Shown here piece after piece: positions 8,576 through 18,298 of a stretch of 64,000 bases of DNA (position 1 is the stretch's first letter; the number at the start of each line of letters is the position of its first letter). Source of the DNA: Actinokineospora pegani. Lineage in GTDB: Bacteria; Actinomycetota; Actinomycetes; Mycobacteriales; Pseudonocardiaceae. The notes under the pieces were generated by a model. That model saw nothing but the letters and a program-made list of their open reading frames with translations. It did no database searches and was not told where the DNA came from. Both the position numbers and the translations under genes were made by a program. The stretch spans positions 49,493 to 113,492 of the forward strand of contig NZ_WHOL01000077.1 in NCBI RefSeq assembly GCF_009745975.1. The letters are read 5' to 3'.

Positions 8576-11427
8576 GACGCGGTCTCCTTCTCCAGTCGCT
8601 GCATGGCGGACTGCACGTCCTCGACGAACTGGTCGAGGACCAGCTCGTCGGTGAGGTGGTGGGTCAGGCACGCGCGGACGACGGCGCCCTCGCGCGGCAG
8701 CACGGACGTGGCGACGTAGACGTTGCCGCGGGCGCAGACCCGCTCGCACAGCTCGGTGGTCGCCGCGTCCGAGTCGTGCACCCGGAACGCCACCGTGGGC
8801 AGGTGCGGGGCCGCCCGGTCCACCACGGTCACGCCGGGCAGCGCGGCCAACCGGGCCGCCAGCTCCTCGGCCAGGTCGAGCTTGTGGTCCAGGCCGTGCT
8901 CGAAGGCGGCTGCCCCGTGCAGGCGCAGCGGCAGCCACGCGGTCAGGCCGCGGAACTCACGGGTCACCTCCGGGCCGTAGTTCATGAAGTCCGCGGTGTC
9001 CTCGTCGGTGGACAGCTCCGGGATGTAGGCGGCGCCGGGGATGGCGAACGCCGCGCGCAGCGCCGCCTTCTCCCGGACCAGCAGCGCGGAGCTGCCGTGC
9101 GGCAGGAACAGCGACTTGTGCGCGTCGACGGCGATCGAGTCGGCGAGCCCGGTGCCCGCCAGCAGCTCCCGGCCGCGGGCGGTGAGCCGGAAGAAGCCGC
9201 CGAAGCAGGCGTCGACGTGCAGCCAGACCCCCTCCTCGGCGGCGACCGCGGCCAGCGCGCGGATGTCGTCCACCGCACCGGTGTTGGTCGTGCCCGCGGT
9301 GGCCACCACGCACCCGGGCGGGTCGCCCGCCTCGGCGTCCGCCCGGATCGCCGCCCGCAGCGCGTCGACATCGATCCGGTGGTCGGCGCCGGTGGGCATC
9401 ACGACCACCCGGTCGGCGGGCAGCCCGGCGAGCTTCGCCGCCTTGGCCACCGAGAAGTGCCCCTGGTCGGACACGTACACCCGGGCGCGGTGGCGGTCGT
9501 GCTCCGGGATCCGCTCCAGCGCGCAGCGCAGCGCCATGAAGTTCGCGATCGAGCCGCCGGTGGTCAGGTAGCCGAACGACCCGGTCCCGTACCCCATGAT
9601 CCGGCAGAACCAGTCGATGACGTCGGTCTCCAGCCGGGCGAACCCGGGTGCGGCCGCCCACGCCCCGGCGAACCGGTTCAGCGCCCGGGCCAGGAACTCC
9701 CCGACCGCGCCCTGGAACAGCCCGCCGGAGGGGACGTGCGCCAGGAACCCGGGGTGCGCGTGCATCATGCCCTGCGGCATCGCGGTGTCGAACAGCTCGT
9801 CGAGCAGCGCGGGCAGGTCTGTCGCGCACTCGGGCAACGGGCTGGGGCCGGGGGTGTCGGTGGCCGGGTAGGACGCCGGGAAGTTCCGTTTGGCCAGTTC
9901 CTCGTGGTACCCGGCCAGGCGGTCCGAGACCGCGTCCAGCAGCGCGCGCTGCCGCGCCGGGCCCAGGTCCAGCGACGTCGAGGCCCGGACGTGCTCGTCC
10001 TCGTGGCGCGGCACCGGGACCGCGGTGTTCGCGCTGAGCACCGCGGCGTACTCGGCGATGATCAGGTCGCGGTCGGTGCTCGGGTCGTGGCGGCGGCACA
10101 GCTCGTCGAGCACCGCGCGCTGCCTGCGGTGGCGGGTGACCACCTCGTGGTAGGGCGAGCTGGTGAACGCCACCGCGTGGTACAGCGGGACGTACAGGTC
10201 GGGGTAGGTGGCGTGCAGCGCCTTCTCCAGCGCCGAGCGGGCCTGGAAACCCGGGTCGCCCGTCCGGTTCTTCAGCTCGCGGGCCATGGCCAGCGACAGG
10301 TCCGCGATGGCGTCCCCGGCGGGCTTGCGCAGCCGGGTGTACTCCGGCAGCGCCAGCTCGATCGCCTCCGGGCCGTCCGTGCGGTGGCGGTTGGCCGCCA
10401 GCAAGTCCAGGAACGTGCGCACGTCCTCGAAGCTGCAGTTGATGCCCTGCCCGAAGAACGGCACCAGCGTGTGCGCCGAGTCGCCCAACAGGACGGTCTT
10501 GCCGTGGTGGTACGGGCCGCAGCGCATCGTCTTGAGCGGTGCGGGCGGGAACCGCAGCACGTCGTCGGCGAACCCGGGCGCCAGCGGCACCAGGTCGGCG
10601 AAGTGCTCGGCGAACAGCGCCGCCACCTCGGCCCGGCCGCCGAGCGTGCGCCAGTCCGGCGCGTCGCCGTCCGCGGCCATCGGCATCCACAGGCCCGCGG
10701 TGTACGTGCCATCCACATTGGGCTGCGCGAGCAGCATGAAGTCCCCGCGCGGCCACACGTGCATCCCGTGCACCATGCTCTCCGGCGTCGCCGGGTCGCG
10801 CAGCTCCCGCAGCAGCGCGTGCCCGCCGTCGGCCGCGGCGGGCACGACGATCTCCACGAAGCCGTCGCGCACGTACTCCTGGTGGATCGTCATCCGCGAC
10901 CCGCGTCGGGAGATCTCGTGCCGGACCGTGCTGTTCGCCCCGTCACAGCCGACCAGCAGGTCGGCCTCCACCCGCACCATGGTCTCGGCGACGAACGTCG
11001 CCGCCCCCGCCACCGGGTCCACCGCGACGCAGTCGTGCTCGAAGTGGATGCGCGCGCCCGCCTTCTCCGCCTCGTCCAGCAGGATCTGGTGCAGCAGGCC
11101 CCGGGGGATGGACAGCAGGTGGTGGTCCGGGTCCAGGCTGTAGGGCTGGTAGGACACCGACCCGTCCCTGGCGTGGATCACCCGCTGCGGCAGCGGGACA
11201 CCGTTGGCGTACAACAGGTCCACCACCGCCGGGTCGAGCGACCCGAGACCGCGCTTGGTCAGGGTCAGGTTGAACGAGTGGCCGCGCACCCCCTCGGCCC
11301 GCCGGATGTCCGACCCCCGTTCGTAGAGGTCGACCTCGAACGACTGCGCGCGCAGTCCGATCGCCACCAGGCACGCGACCGGCCCCGCGCCGACCACCGT
11401 CGCCGTCAGTCGGGTGGTTCCCGACAT
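8572..11427 (-). CDS. Fusion of a kynurenine 3-monooxygenase-type flavoprotein and a PLP-dependent aromatic amino acid decarboxylase
   Basis: One 951-residue frame holds two enzymes. Residues 1 to about 450 are a KMO-like FAD monooxygenase: VVGAGPVACLVAIG dinucleotide motif, RGHSFNLTLTKRG, LLVGCDGANSTVR, MHVWPRGDFMLLAQPN and GDSAHTLVPFFGQGINCSFED. These match human and bacterial KMO closely. From about residue 475 a group II decarboxylase follows: TTGGSIANFMALR, HVDACFGGFF and DAHKSLFLPHGSS with PLP Lys771. The predicted chemistry is ring hydroxylation followed by decarboxylation, for example L-kynurenine to 3-hydroxykynurenamine, or an equivalent indole substrate. Start ATG at 11425-11427 has a strong GAGGAGG site. 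It is the first gene of the nine-gene operon. No tryptophan dioxygenase or formamidase gene is seen in the window. Confidence 0.9.
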   Translation of the reverse strand: MSGTTRLTATVVGAGPVACLVAIGLRAQSFEVDLYERGSDIRRAEGVRGHSFNLTLTKRGLGSLDPAVVDLLYANGVPLPQRVIHARDGSVSYQPYSLDPDHHLLSIPRGLLHQILLDEAEKAGARIHFEHDCVAVDPVAGAATFVAETMVRVEADLLVGCDGANSTVRHEISRRGSRMTIHQEYVRDGFVEIVVPAAADGGHALLRELRDPATPESMVHGMHVWPRGDFMLLAQPNVDGTYTAGLWMPMAADGDAPDWRTLGGRAEVAALFAEHFADLVPLAPGFADDVLRFPPAPLKTMRCGPYHHGKTVLLGDSAHTLVPFFGQGINCSFEDVRTFLDLLAANRHRTDGPEAIELALPEYTRLRKPAGDAIADLSLAMARELKNRTGDPGFQARSALEKALHATYPDLYVPLYHAVAFTSSPYHEVVTRHRRQRAVLDELCRRHDPSTDRDLIIAEYAAVLSANTAVPVPRHEDEHVRASTSLDLGPARQRALLDAVSDRLAGYHEELAKRNFPASYPATDTPGPSPLPECATDLPALLDELFDTAMPQGMMHAHPGFLAHVPSGGLFQGAVGEFLARALNRFAGAWAAAPGFARLETDVIDWFCRIMGYGTGSFGYLTTGGSIANFMALRCALERIPEHDRHRARVYVSDQGHFSVAKAAKLAGLPADRVVVMPTGADHRIDVDALRAAIRADAEAGDPPGCVVATAGTTNTGAVDDIRALAAVAAEEGVWLHVDACFGGFFRLTARGRELLAGTGLADSIAVDAHKSLFLPHGSSALLVREKAALRAAFAIPGAAYIPELSTDEDTADFMNYGPEVTREFRGLTAWLPLRLHGAAAFEHGLDHKLDLAEELAARLAALPGVTVVDRAAPHLPTVAFRVHDSDAATTELCERVCARGNVYVATSVLPREGAVVRACLTHHLTDELVLDQFVEDVQSAMQRLEKETAS

Positions 11428-11490
11428 CAGCGCCTCCTCCCGTTCGACCAGGCTCGTCCGCGGCTGGTTTGCGCGGATCTGACCGCTCCG

Positions 11491-11533
11491 ACGCTAGGAA
11501 CGGGACCTCTCGCCGCACTCTTCGCTGACTCTT
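11491..11533 (-). promoter_or_regulatory. Candidate SARP operator and promoter of the trp/KMO operon
   Basis: Read on the minus strand, three heptamers follow one another at exact 11-bp spacing: AAGAGTC (11527-11533), AAGAGTG (11516-11522) and the weaker GAGAGGT (11505-11511). Exactly 8 bp separate the last heptamer from a -10-like TAGCGT (11491-11496). Heptamer repeats with 4-bp spacers, the last 8 bp from the -10 box, are the known layout of SARP activator sites such as those of ActII-ORF4 and DnrI. The fusion-gene start lies 64 bp downstream. No Trp-rich leader peptide or attenuator is visible in the leader. Confidence 0.55.
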
Positions 11534-11666
11534 AACGATCACGCTGACCGGCGGGAGAGGGGATCGAGAGCGAGATGCGCGATGCTGTCGGCGGCGAATC
11601 CGCCCGCGAGCGGCGCACAGTCCCCTCACTCGACCCAACTGCCGAGACCAGCGCTGGTCATAAGCT

Positions 11667-12248
11667 GTGGCTGTGTCCGATTGGCGCAACACCACCCACG
11701 ACTGGGCCGGCACGGTGGATACCGCGCACCTCGAGGCGATCCGCGCCGCGCGTGCGGAGGTCGCCCCTGGTGGTGTGCGGCACCTGGTGCTCGAGGTCTT
11801 GGCCTACGCCGCGGACGAGGCCGAGTCGCGAGGCGGCGGCACCGCCGTCGTCACCCGGCACGCGGATGGATCGATCTCCGTCACCGATGACGGGCGCGGC
11901 ACCGACACCCGCGTCGACGCGGCGGGGCGCACCGTCAAGAAGCCGGTGATGGCGACCAAGGACCTGCGGTTCTTCGACCACCCGGCGGCTGCCACGCTGC
12001 CTGACGGCTGCCCGCGCCGGGGCATGTCGGTGGTGGCAGCGCTCAGCGAGTGGCTGGTGCACACCAACCGGCGCGTGAACGGCTCATGGACGCAGCGCTA
12101 TGAGCACGGCGTCCCCGTAACCGGTCTGACCCCGATCCCTGACGACGGCACCACGGGCACCACCGTCCACTTCCTCCCGACCCTGTGCGGGCCTGTCGAC
12201 CTCGACGGATTGGCCTTCGGACCGCATCTGACAGTGGTGCTCCGCTGA
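11667..12248 (+). CDS. Stand-alone GyrB-like GHKL ATPase-domain protein, divergent
   Basis: This protein of about 193 residues aligns with only the N-terminal ATPase domain of DNA gyrase B: LEAIRAAR, VRHLVLEVLAYAADEA, ISVTDDGRGTDTR, VVAALSEWL, WTQRYEHGVPV and GTTVHFLPT. The catalytic and Mg-binding positions are altered. The GyrB N1 box DNSIDEA reads AYAADEA here, and the glycine-rich lid GLHGVG is reduced to PRRGMS. It therefore may bind nucleotide poorly or not at all. No toprim or transducer region follows. It is not a real gyrase subunit, and its role is unknown. Start is GTG at 11667 or GTG at 11673. It is divergent from the trp operon and 163 bp upstream of the NTPase/TPR gene. Confidence 0.75.
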   Translation: MAVSDWRNTTHDWAGTVDTAHLEAIRAARAEVAPGGVRHLVLEVLAYAADEAESRGGGTAVVTRHADGSISVTDDGRGTDTRVDAAGRTVKKPVMATKDLRFFDHPAAATLPDGCPRRGMSVVAALSEWLVHTNRRVNGSWTQRYEHGVPVTGLTPIPDDGTTGTTVHFLPTLCGPVDLDGLAFGPHLTVVLR

Positions 12249-12411
12249 CGCGCGCCGCGCGTCCTCGCCCCGGTCGGCCCACGCCCCGGGCGGCGGCGGG
12301 CGTTGACGGGACGCTGTGCTGGGTGGCGACGAGCGTTTCCCCGCCTCCGGGTGCCGTGGCGGTGATCTTCTCGGTACCCTCGGGTTCTCACAGCGAGGGG
12401 CAGGGGGCCGG

Positions 12412-14442
12412 GTGTCGGACGTTTCGCGGTCTGAGAACCGGGTGCGGGACAGCGATGGGAACATCGTCCAGGCGCACAGCGTCCGTGACGTGCACTTCCA
12501 CGGGGCGCCGCCGGGGGCGGGGCCTGGGGTTTCGCAGCAGTTGCCGGTGCCGCCCGCGGTGTTCGTGGACCGGGACCCGCTCATGGCGTGGCTGGGGGAG
12601 CGGGTCGCCGCGGCGTGGGAGGCGGGCAGGCCCGCGTTCGTGGCGCTGCACGGTCCCGCCGGGGTCGGGGTGCGCAGTGTGCTGCGCCGGTACTGGGCGG
12701 ACAACTCGGGGTCGTTCGCCGACGGCGTGGTGCGGGTGCGGTTCGGGGAGGGGCAGTCGGTGGCGGAGGCGCTGGCCGATGTGCTGGCCGACCTGGGAGT
12801 GGACCGGCGGGAGTTGCCGGTGTCGGAGGCGGCCCGGCAGGGGCGGTTGTTGACGGTCACGCACCCGAAGAGCGTGTTGCTGGTGTTGGAGGGCGTGGAG
12901 TCCGCGGCGCAGGTGGAGCCGTTCTTGCTGAACTCGCCGCGGTCGGCTGTGGTGGTGCTGTCGAGGGCGCCGATCCGGCACCTGCTGCGGGTGGGCTTCC
13001 AGGCGCGGGCGGTCGAACCGCTGGACGAGCGGTTCGGGTTGGAGCTGTTCGACCGGGTGCTGGGGGTCGGGTGGCACGTCGAGTCGGGGGTGGAGCCCGC
13101 GGCGCTGGTGCGGGCGTGCGGGGGCTACCCGTTGGCGATGCAGGCGACGGCGGCGCAGATCGCTGGGGCGTCGGAGTGGGAGGTCGCCGACCTCGTCCGG
13201 GCGCTGGCGAGCCGTGGCCTGGAGGCGTTGGACCCGGAGTCGCAGGAGTACGTGCGGGTCAGCTTCGAGGGGGCCTACCTGCGGTTGAGCCCAGCGGCGG
13301 CGCGGGCGTACCGGCTGGTGGTCGGCCACCACCCGGGCAGTGCGGTGGTGGCGGACGGGGCCGCGGCGATGCTCGGCGTCACCGAGGACGAGGCCGTCGC
13401 CGTGCTGACCGCGTTGTCGGAGGCCCGGTTGCTGGAGCGGACCGGGGCGGGCACGTTCGAGTTCCACACGGTGGCGCACTGGCACGCCCGCGACCGGGCC
13501 GAGCGCGACGAGCCCCGCGCTGAGGTGGCCGCGGCCGTGGAGCGGGTGGTGGGCTGGTACCTCGCCCAGGCGGTGGCCCACGACCGGGTGCTGTCCTCCC
13601 GCCCCCGGCTGGGTGGGCTCTACCAGGTCCCGGCGGCCGTGCGGCCGACCCGCGCGCAGGCGTGGGCGTGGTTGGAGCGGCGGCGGCCGAACCTGCGGGC
13701 GGCGGTCGCCTTGGCCGGGCGGTTCCAGATGCCGGAGCTGGTGTGGCAGTTGTGCGAGGCGCTGTGGGGCGTCTACCACGTGCACCGGCACTATGACGAG
13801 TGGATCGCCACCCACCGGGGCGGTGTCGAGGCCGCGATCCAGCTCGGTGATGCCCGGGTGCGGATGCGGATGACCTCCCAGTTGGGCTCGGCCCTGCTCA
13901 ACGTCGACGACCTCGACGAGGCGGCGGCCGCCTTCGCCGAGTCGCACCGGGCCGCGGACGAGGCGGGCGACCCCGTGGGCAGGCAGAGCGCGCTGGAGTG
14001 GTCGGGCAAGATCGCCGCCCGCCGGGGCCGCACCGCCGACGCGCTCGCCTTCTTCGACCAGTCCTGGCACGTGGCCGCCACCGAGGCCCCCGAGCGCGAG
14101 CGGCCGCGGATGTTCGCCCTGCTGTGGCTCCAGCGCGCCAGGGTGCTGCTCGCCGCCACCGAGCACGAGCGAGCCGCGCAGGCCGCGCGGCAGGCGCTCG
14201 AGCACTTCCGGGACACCGGCGAGACCGACAACACCGCCAAGTCCCTGCTCGTCCTCGCCCAGGCCGCGGCAGGCCTCGGCGACCCCGCCGCGGCCGGGCG
14301 CGCCCGCGAGGCGGCGGACCTGTTCCAGGCGGACGGGTCCGCCCGCGGCGAGGCGGACGCGCTCGAGGTGCTGCTCGCCACCGCACCGGACGACGAGGCC
14401 CGGGCCCGGCTGACCTTCCTGCGCGACCAGGCCCGCGGCTGA
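12412..14442 (+). CDS. NTPase-TPR protein (AfsR/NB-ARC-like) with a degenerate P-loop
   Basis: This 676-residue protein starts at GTG 12412, preceded by a GAGGGGCAGGGGG Shine-Dalgarno region. The N terminus holds a short GNIVQAHSVRDVHFHG segment, a leader seen on actinomycete NTPase/TPR proteins. An STAND-like NTPase domain spans about 48-330, and helical TPR-like repeats fill about 380-660. The Walker A site reads GPAGVGVRS (81-89), lacking the lysine, and the Walker B-like strand is VLLVLEGVES. It has no N-terminal DNA-binding BTAD domain, so it is not a SARP. A signalling or defence-like role is possible. It abuts the convergent next gene with zero spacing (TGA/TCA). Confidence 0.72.
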   Translation: MSDVSRSENRVRDSDGNIVQAHSVRDVHFHGAPPGAGPGVSQQLPVPPAVFVDRDPLMAWLGERVAAAWEAGRPAFVALHGPAGVGVRSVLRRYWADNSGSFADGVVRVRFGEGQSVAEALADVLADLGVDRRELPVSEAARQGRLLTVTHPKSVLLVLEGVESAAQVEPFLLNSPRSAVVVLSRAPIRHLLRVGFQARAVEPLDERFGLELFDRVLGVGWHVESGVEPAALVRACGGYPLAMQATAAQIAGASEWEVADLVRALASRGLEALDPESQEYVRVSFEGAYLRLSPAAARAYRLVVGHHPGSAVVADGAAAMLGVTEDEAVAVLTALSEARLLERTGAGTFEFHTVAHWHARDRAERDEPRAEVAAAVERVVGWYLAQAVAHDRVLSSRPRLGGLYQVPAAVRPTRAQAWAWLERRRPNLRAAVALAGRFQMPELVWQLCEALWGVYHVHRHYDEWIATHRGGVEAAIQLGDARVRMRMTSQLGSALLNVDDLDEAAAAFAESHRAADEAGDPVGRQSALEWSGKIAARRGRTADALAFFDQSWHVAATEAPERERPRMFALLWLQRARVLLAATEHERAAQAARQALEHFRDTGETDNTAKSLLVLAQAAAGLGDPAAAGRAREAADLFQADGSARGEADALEVLLATAPDDEARARLTFLRDQARG

Positions 14443-16038
14443 TCACCCGTTCACGGACACAGTGACCGCGTCCGCGCTGTCGACTCGGACTCGGCGGGGC
14501 GCCGCGGCCGGGTGGTCGGGGAGCAGGTAGAGCGCCGAGGCGGCGACCAGCGGGTCGACGCCGGACGGGGTCCGGCATGGCAGGCGGGGGCCGTCGCGCA
14601 CTTGGACCACGCACTCGGTCGGTGAGGTCACCGCGGCGGCGAACGCCGCGAAGGGGTGCTTGTCCGCCGCGGTGTCGAGCCAGCGCAGGTCGGCTGACCT
14701 GCGGAAGACGACGTCGGCGCCGCTGCGGAGCTCCGGGAGCGGGTGGTCGGCCGCGGCGACCAGGTGCGTCTCGGGCAAGCGCGGGTGCGGGGTGCTCCGC
14801 CCGAGCAGGGCGTCAGCCGGGTGCCGGGTCAGTTCCAGGACACCGTCCGGGCCGACCGACCCGTGCACGCGCACCGCCAGCCCGCCGCGCGGCCCACTGG
14901 CCTCGGGGTCGGGCAGGACCGGCACGGGGACGGGCAGTTCGGGCACCGGCAGTCCCAGCAGCTCGTAGCAGACCTCCCGCAGCAGTTGCGCCGCCTTGCC
15001 CGGCACCGAGGTCACCAGGTCGGCGACCGGGGCCGGGTCCGCGAGCCGCCTGGCGAGCACGTCCCGCACCTGGCCCCGCAACGGCCGGGACCGGTCCAGC
15101 CGAGGCGCCACACCGCCGACCACGTGCACGGCGGTGCCCTCGGCGACGTCGTCCTCCGGGAAGGTCCCGAGCAGGACCGGGCGGCCGAGCGCGGCGGCGT
15201 AGGTGGTCACCGCCCCGTGATCACCCACCACCACGTCGGCGGCGATCAACGCCGCCGACCACCCCTCCTCCGGCGGCACGAGCAGCAGCCCCGACCGCAG
15301 GCACCGCGCCAACCACGACCGCACGACGGCGGGTCCGTGCGCGGACCAGATGTGCGGGTGCAGCACCGCCGCCACCCGGTACCGGTCCACGGGCAACTCG
15401 GCGAGGAGTTGGTCCAACAGCTCCGGCCAGCTACCGAACAGCGACCGCTGCCACCACGTCGAGGACACCACCACCAACGCGTCCCGCTCACCGACCCCCA
15501 GCGCCGCCCGGTACCGGTCACGCTCGTCGAGCGAGGCCAGCATCCGGTCGAACCGGGGGTCACCGGCGACCACCGCCCGCTCCACCGCCTCCGCCACCGC
15601 GGCGGCGAGGCGCTCAAGCTGCTCCTCGTGCGACAGGACAAGCACATCCGGGAGCAGCCGCCCGCCTGAGAACAGCGACTCGGCCGACAGGCCATACACG
15701 GGTTTTCGGGCGCCCGGGCTTCCGGGCGTGATCGTCTTGGTGTAGCCAATCCCATGGGAGACAAGGACAACAGGCCCCAGCAGCTCGTGCAGCCCACCGC
15801 TGGAGTTGGCCGTGATGATCAGGTCCCACACTGTGTTCACCGCCTGCCCCCAACCGACGACGGCGAAGCCCCGGCGGGCCAGGTGCTCGTCGACCCCCGC
15901 GGGCACACTCGCGGTCTCGGGGCAGGTGTGCACGAGCTGGACCCGTGGATCGGAGTCGAACAGGTCCACCAGGTCGCCCAGCCGGTTCGCCGACGCCACG
16001 GTGTGGACCACGAACAACACCTTCCGCGTGTCCGCCAC
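14443..16038 (-). CDS. GT-B-fold glycosyl/glycerophosphotransferase-like protein of unknown function
   Basis: This 531-residue protein starts at GTG 16036-16038 (VADTRKVLFVVHTVAS). The N-terminal half looks like a GT-B acceptor domain, including VVLVSHGIGYTKT. The middle has VVAGDPRFDRML and VVVGDHGAVTTYAAALGRPVLLGTF, resembling the C-terminal donor motif of CDP-glycerol glycerophosphotransferases and UDP-GlcNAc epimerase-like folds. The last 130 residues are a less conserved tail. The substrate is unknown. It stands alone on the minus strand between convergent and tandem neighbours, with about 210 bp of upstream space for its own promoter. Confidence 0.6.
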   Translation of the reverse strand: MADTRKVLFVVHTVASANRLGDLVDLFDSDPRVQLVHTCPETASVPAGVDEHLARRGFAVVGWGQAVNTVWDLIITANSSGGLHELLGPVVLVSHGIGYTKTITPGSPGARKPVYGLSAESLFSGGRLLPDVLVLSHEEQLERLAAAVAEAVERAVVAGDPRFDRMLASLDERDRYRAALGVGERDALVVVSSTWWQRSLFGSWPELLDQLLAELPVDRYRVAAVLHPHIWSAHGPAVVRSWLARCLRSGLLLVPPEEGWSAALIAADVVVGDHGAVTTYAAALGRPVLLGTFPEDDVAEGTAVHVVGGVAPRLDRSRPLRGQVRDVLARRLADPAPVADLVTSVPGKAAQLLREVCYELLGLPVPELPVPVPVLPDPEASGPRGGLAVRVHGSVGPDGVLELTRHPADALLGRSTPHPRLPETHLVAAADHPLPELRSGADVVFRRSADLRWLDTAADKHPFAAFAAAVTSPTECVVQVRDGPRLPCRTPSGVDPLVAASALYLLPDHPAAAPRRVRVDSADAVTVSVNG

Positions 16039-16247
16039 CGTGCTCCACCGACGCGCGTGCGGCCCCACCGGCGCCTTCACCCACCGCCCAGTCACACGCC
16101 CACGCCCCGCCGCCACGCCACTAGGACGAACCCAGGGGGCAAGCGGATCGACCGGCGCGGCTCCCGGGGCGTCATAGCAGCACCGTAATACGTTCGGCCC
16201 GCCGACCGGCTTCCCCCTCCAGCCGATCACCTGCGCCCGAGAGCGCC

Positions 16248-17381
<1,134 letters not shown>

Positions 17382-17401
17382 GGTGCCCCCAGTATCCGAA
17401 A

Positions 17402-17416
17402 TGAAAACCATTTCCT
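17402..17416. promoter_or_regulatory. Zur-box-like operator
   Basis: TGAAAACCATTTCCT matches the actinobacterial Zur box TGAAAATCATTTTCA at 12 of 15 positions. It sits 21 bp upstream of the GTPase start, where a bound Zur repressor would block transcription. Matching was done by eye against the remembered consensus. Confidence 0.5.
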
Positions 17417-17581
17417 TTAGCCTATCCCACCCCGGTCACCGCACCGCCGTCGCGTCAGCGGTCGGCGTCCCCTGCGCCGTCCGGGTGCCGCTGTGCGACT
17501 AGGCTGGGCTACTCGCGGCCCGCTCCACCGACGGCACGGTTCGACCAGCCGCGAAATCTGTCTCAGATGGGGAAATGCCAC

Positions 17582-18280
17582 GTGAATTCGTTCTGGCACG
17601 ATCCGAGTGTCGCGACCAGTTACACGGAAGCGTCACACGATTTGGCGCAGGACGTCGGGTATCCGGCCGTTTTCGCCGCACTGGGCCTGGGGGCGTCGGA
17701 CGGGCCCAAGAACCTGCTGGATTACGGCTGCGGAGCAGGCCACACCGCGCACGCGGCCACGCGCTCGTTCGGCGTGCGCGTGTGTGCTGTCGACACGTCC
17801 CCGGCGATGCTGGCGCTGGCGCGCCGCCAGCCGCACCACCTCATCGACTTCAGGCACACCGACGACGGGGATCTGGGTTTCCTGCCGGACGGATCGATGG
17901 ACGCCGCCATGTGCGGCTTCGTGTTCGTGTGCGTGCCCGAGCGTGAGCGGCTGGGCGACATCTGCCGGGACATTCTCAGGGCGTTGCGCCCGGGCGGGAA
18001 GCTCGCGGTGTGGGGAGCTGACCCGGCCACGATAGGCACCGCGAACTACGACGGTTGGCTAACCGAGCCCGGCCCCTACAGCGACGGCGCTGCCGTCCGC
18101 AGCCGCCTTCGTCAAGCCGACGGCTCCTGGGTGGACGTCACCGACACGTTCTGGACCGCCGACACCTACCGCAGCGTGCTGTCCGAAGCTGGTTTCGCCC
18201 CCGTGACGACCGCTACCCTTCCCTCGAACTCGCCCTCTGACGCGAGCGGCTTGATCCTGGTGACCGGCGAGAAACCCTGA
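17582..18280 (+). CDS. Class I SAM-dependent methyltransferase
   Basis: This protein of about 232 residues has the SAM-binding motif I LLDYGCGAGHTA, motif II CAVDTSPAML, a FVFVCVPERERL strand and the post-II motif LRALRPGGKLAVWG. The acceptor cannot be predicted. GTG 17582 is chosen because GGGGAA lies 7 bp upstream. An in-frame ATG at 17567 has no visible ribosome-binding site. The gene is divergent from the zinc GTPase and convergent with the AraC regulator, 18 bp away. Confidence 0.8.
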   Translation: MNSFWHDPSVATSYTEASHDLAQDVGYPAVFAALGLGASDGPKNLLDYGCGAGHTAHAATRSFGVRVCAVDTSPAMLALARRQPHHLIDFRHTDDGDLGFLPDGSMDAAMCGFVFVCVPERERLGDICRDILRALRPGGKLAVWGADPATIGTANYDGWLTEPGPYSDGAAVRSRLRQADGSWVDVTDTFWTADTYRSVLSEAGFAPVTTATLPSNSPSDASGLILVTGEKP

Positions 18281-18298
18281 CCGACCGCGACCACGGGA

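Noticed and set aside
11428-11490. Tryptophan attenuator or leader peptide upstream of the trp/KMO operon
   Set aside because: No small frame with Trp codons and no alternative hairpins could be seen between the candidate promoter and the start codon.
8656-11535. Very long open frame on the plus strand opposite the KMO-decarboxylase fusion, and similar ones opposite other genes (for example 27-1649, 2188-3774, 12388-14205)
   Set aside because: They are shadows caused by high GC at third positions. The translations are Arg/Gly/His/Gln-rich with no domains, and the opposite strand has unmistakable enzymes.
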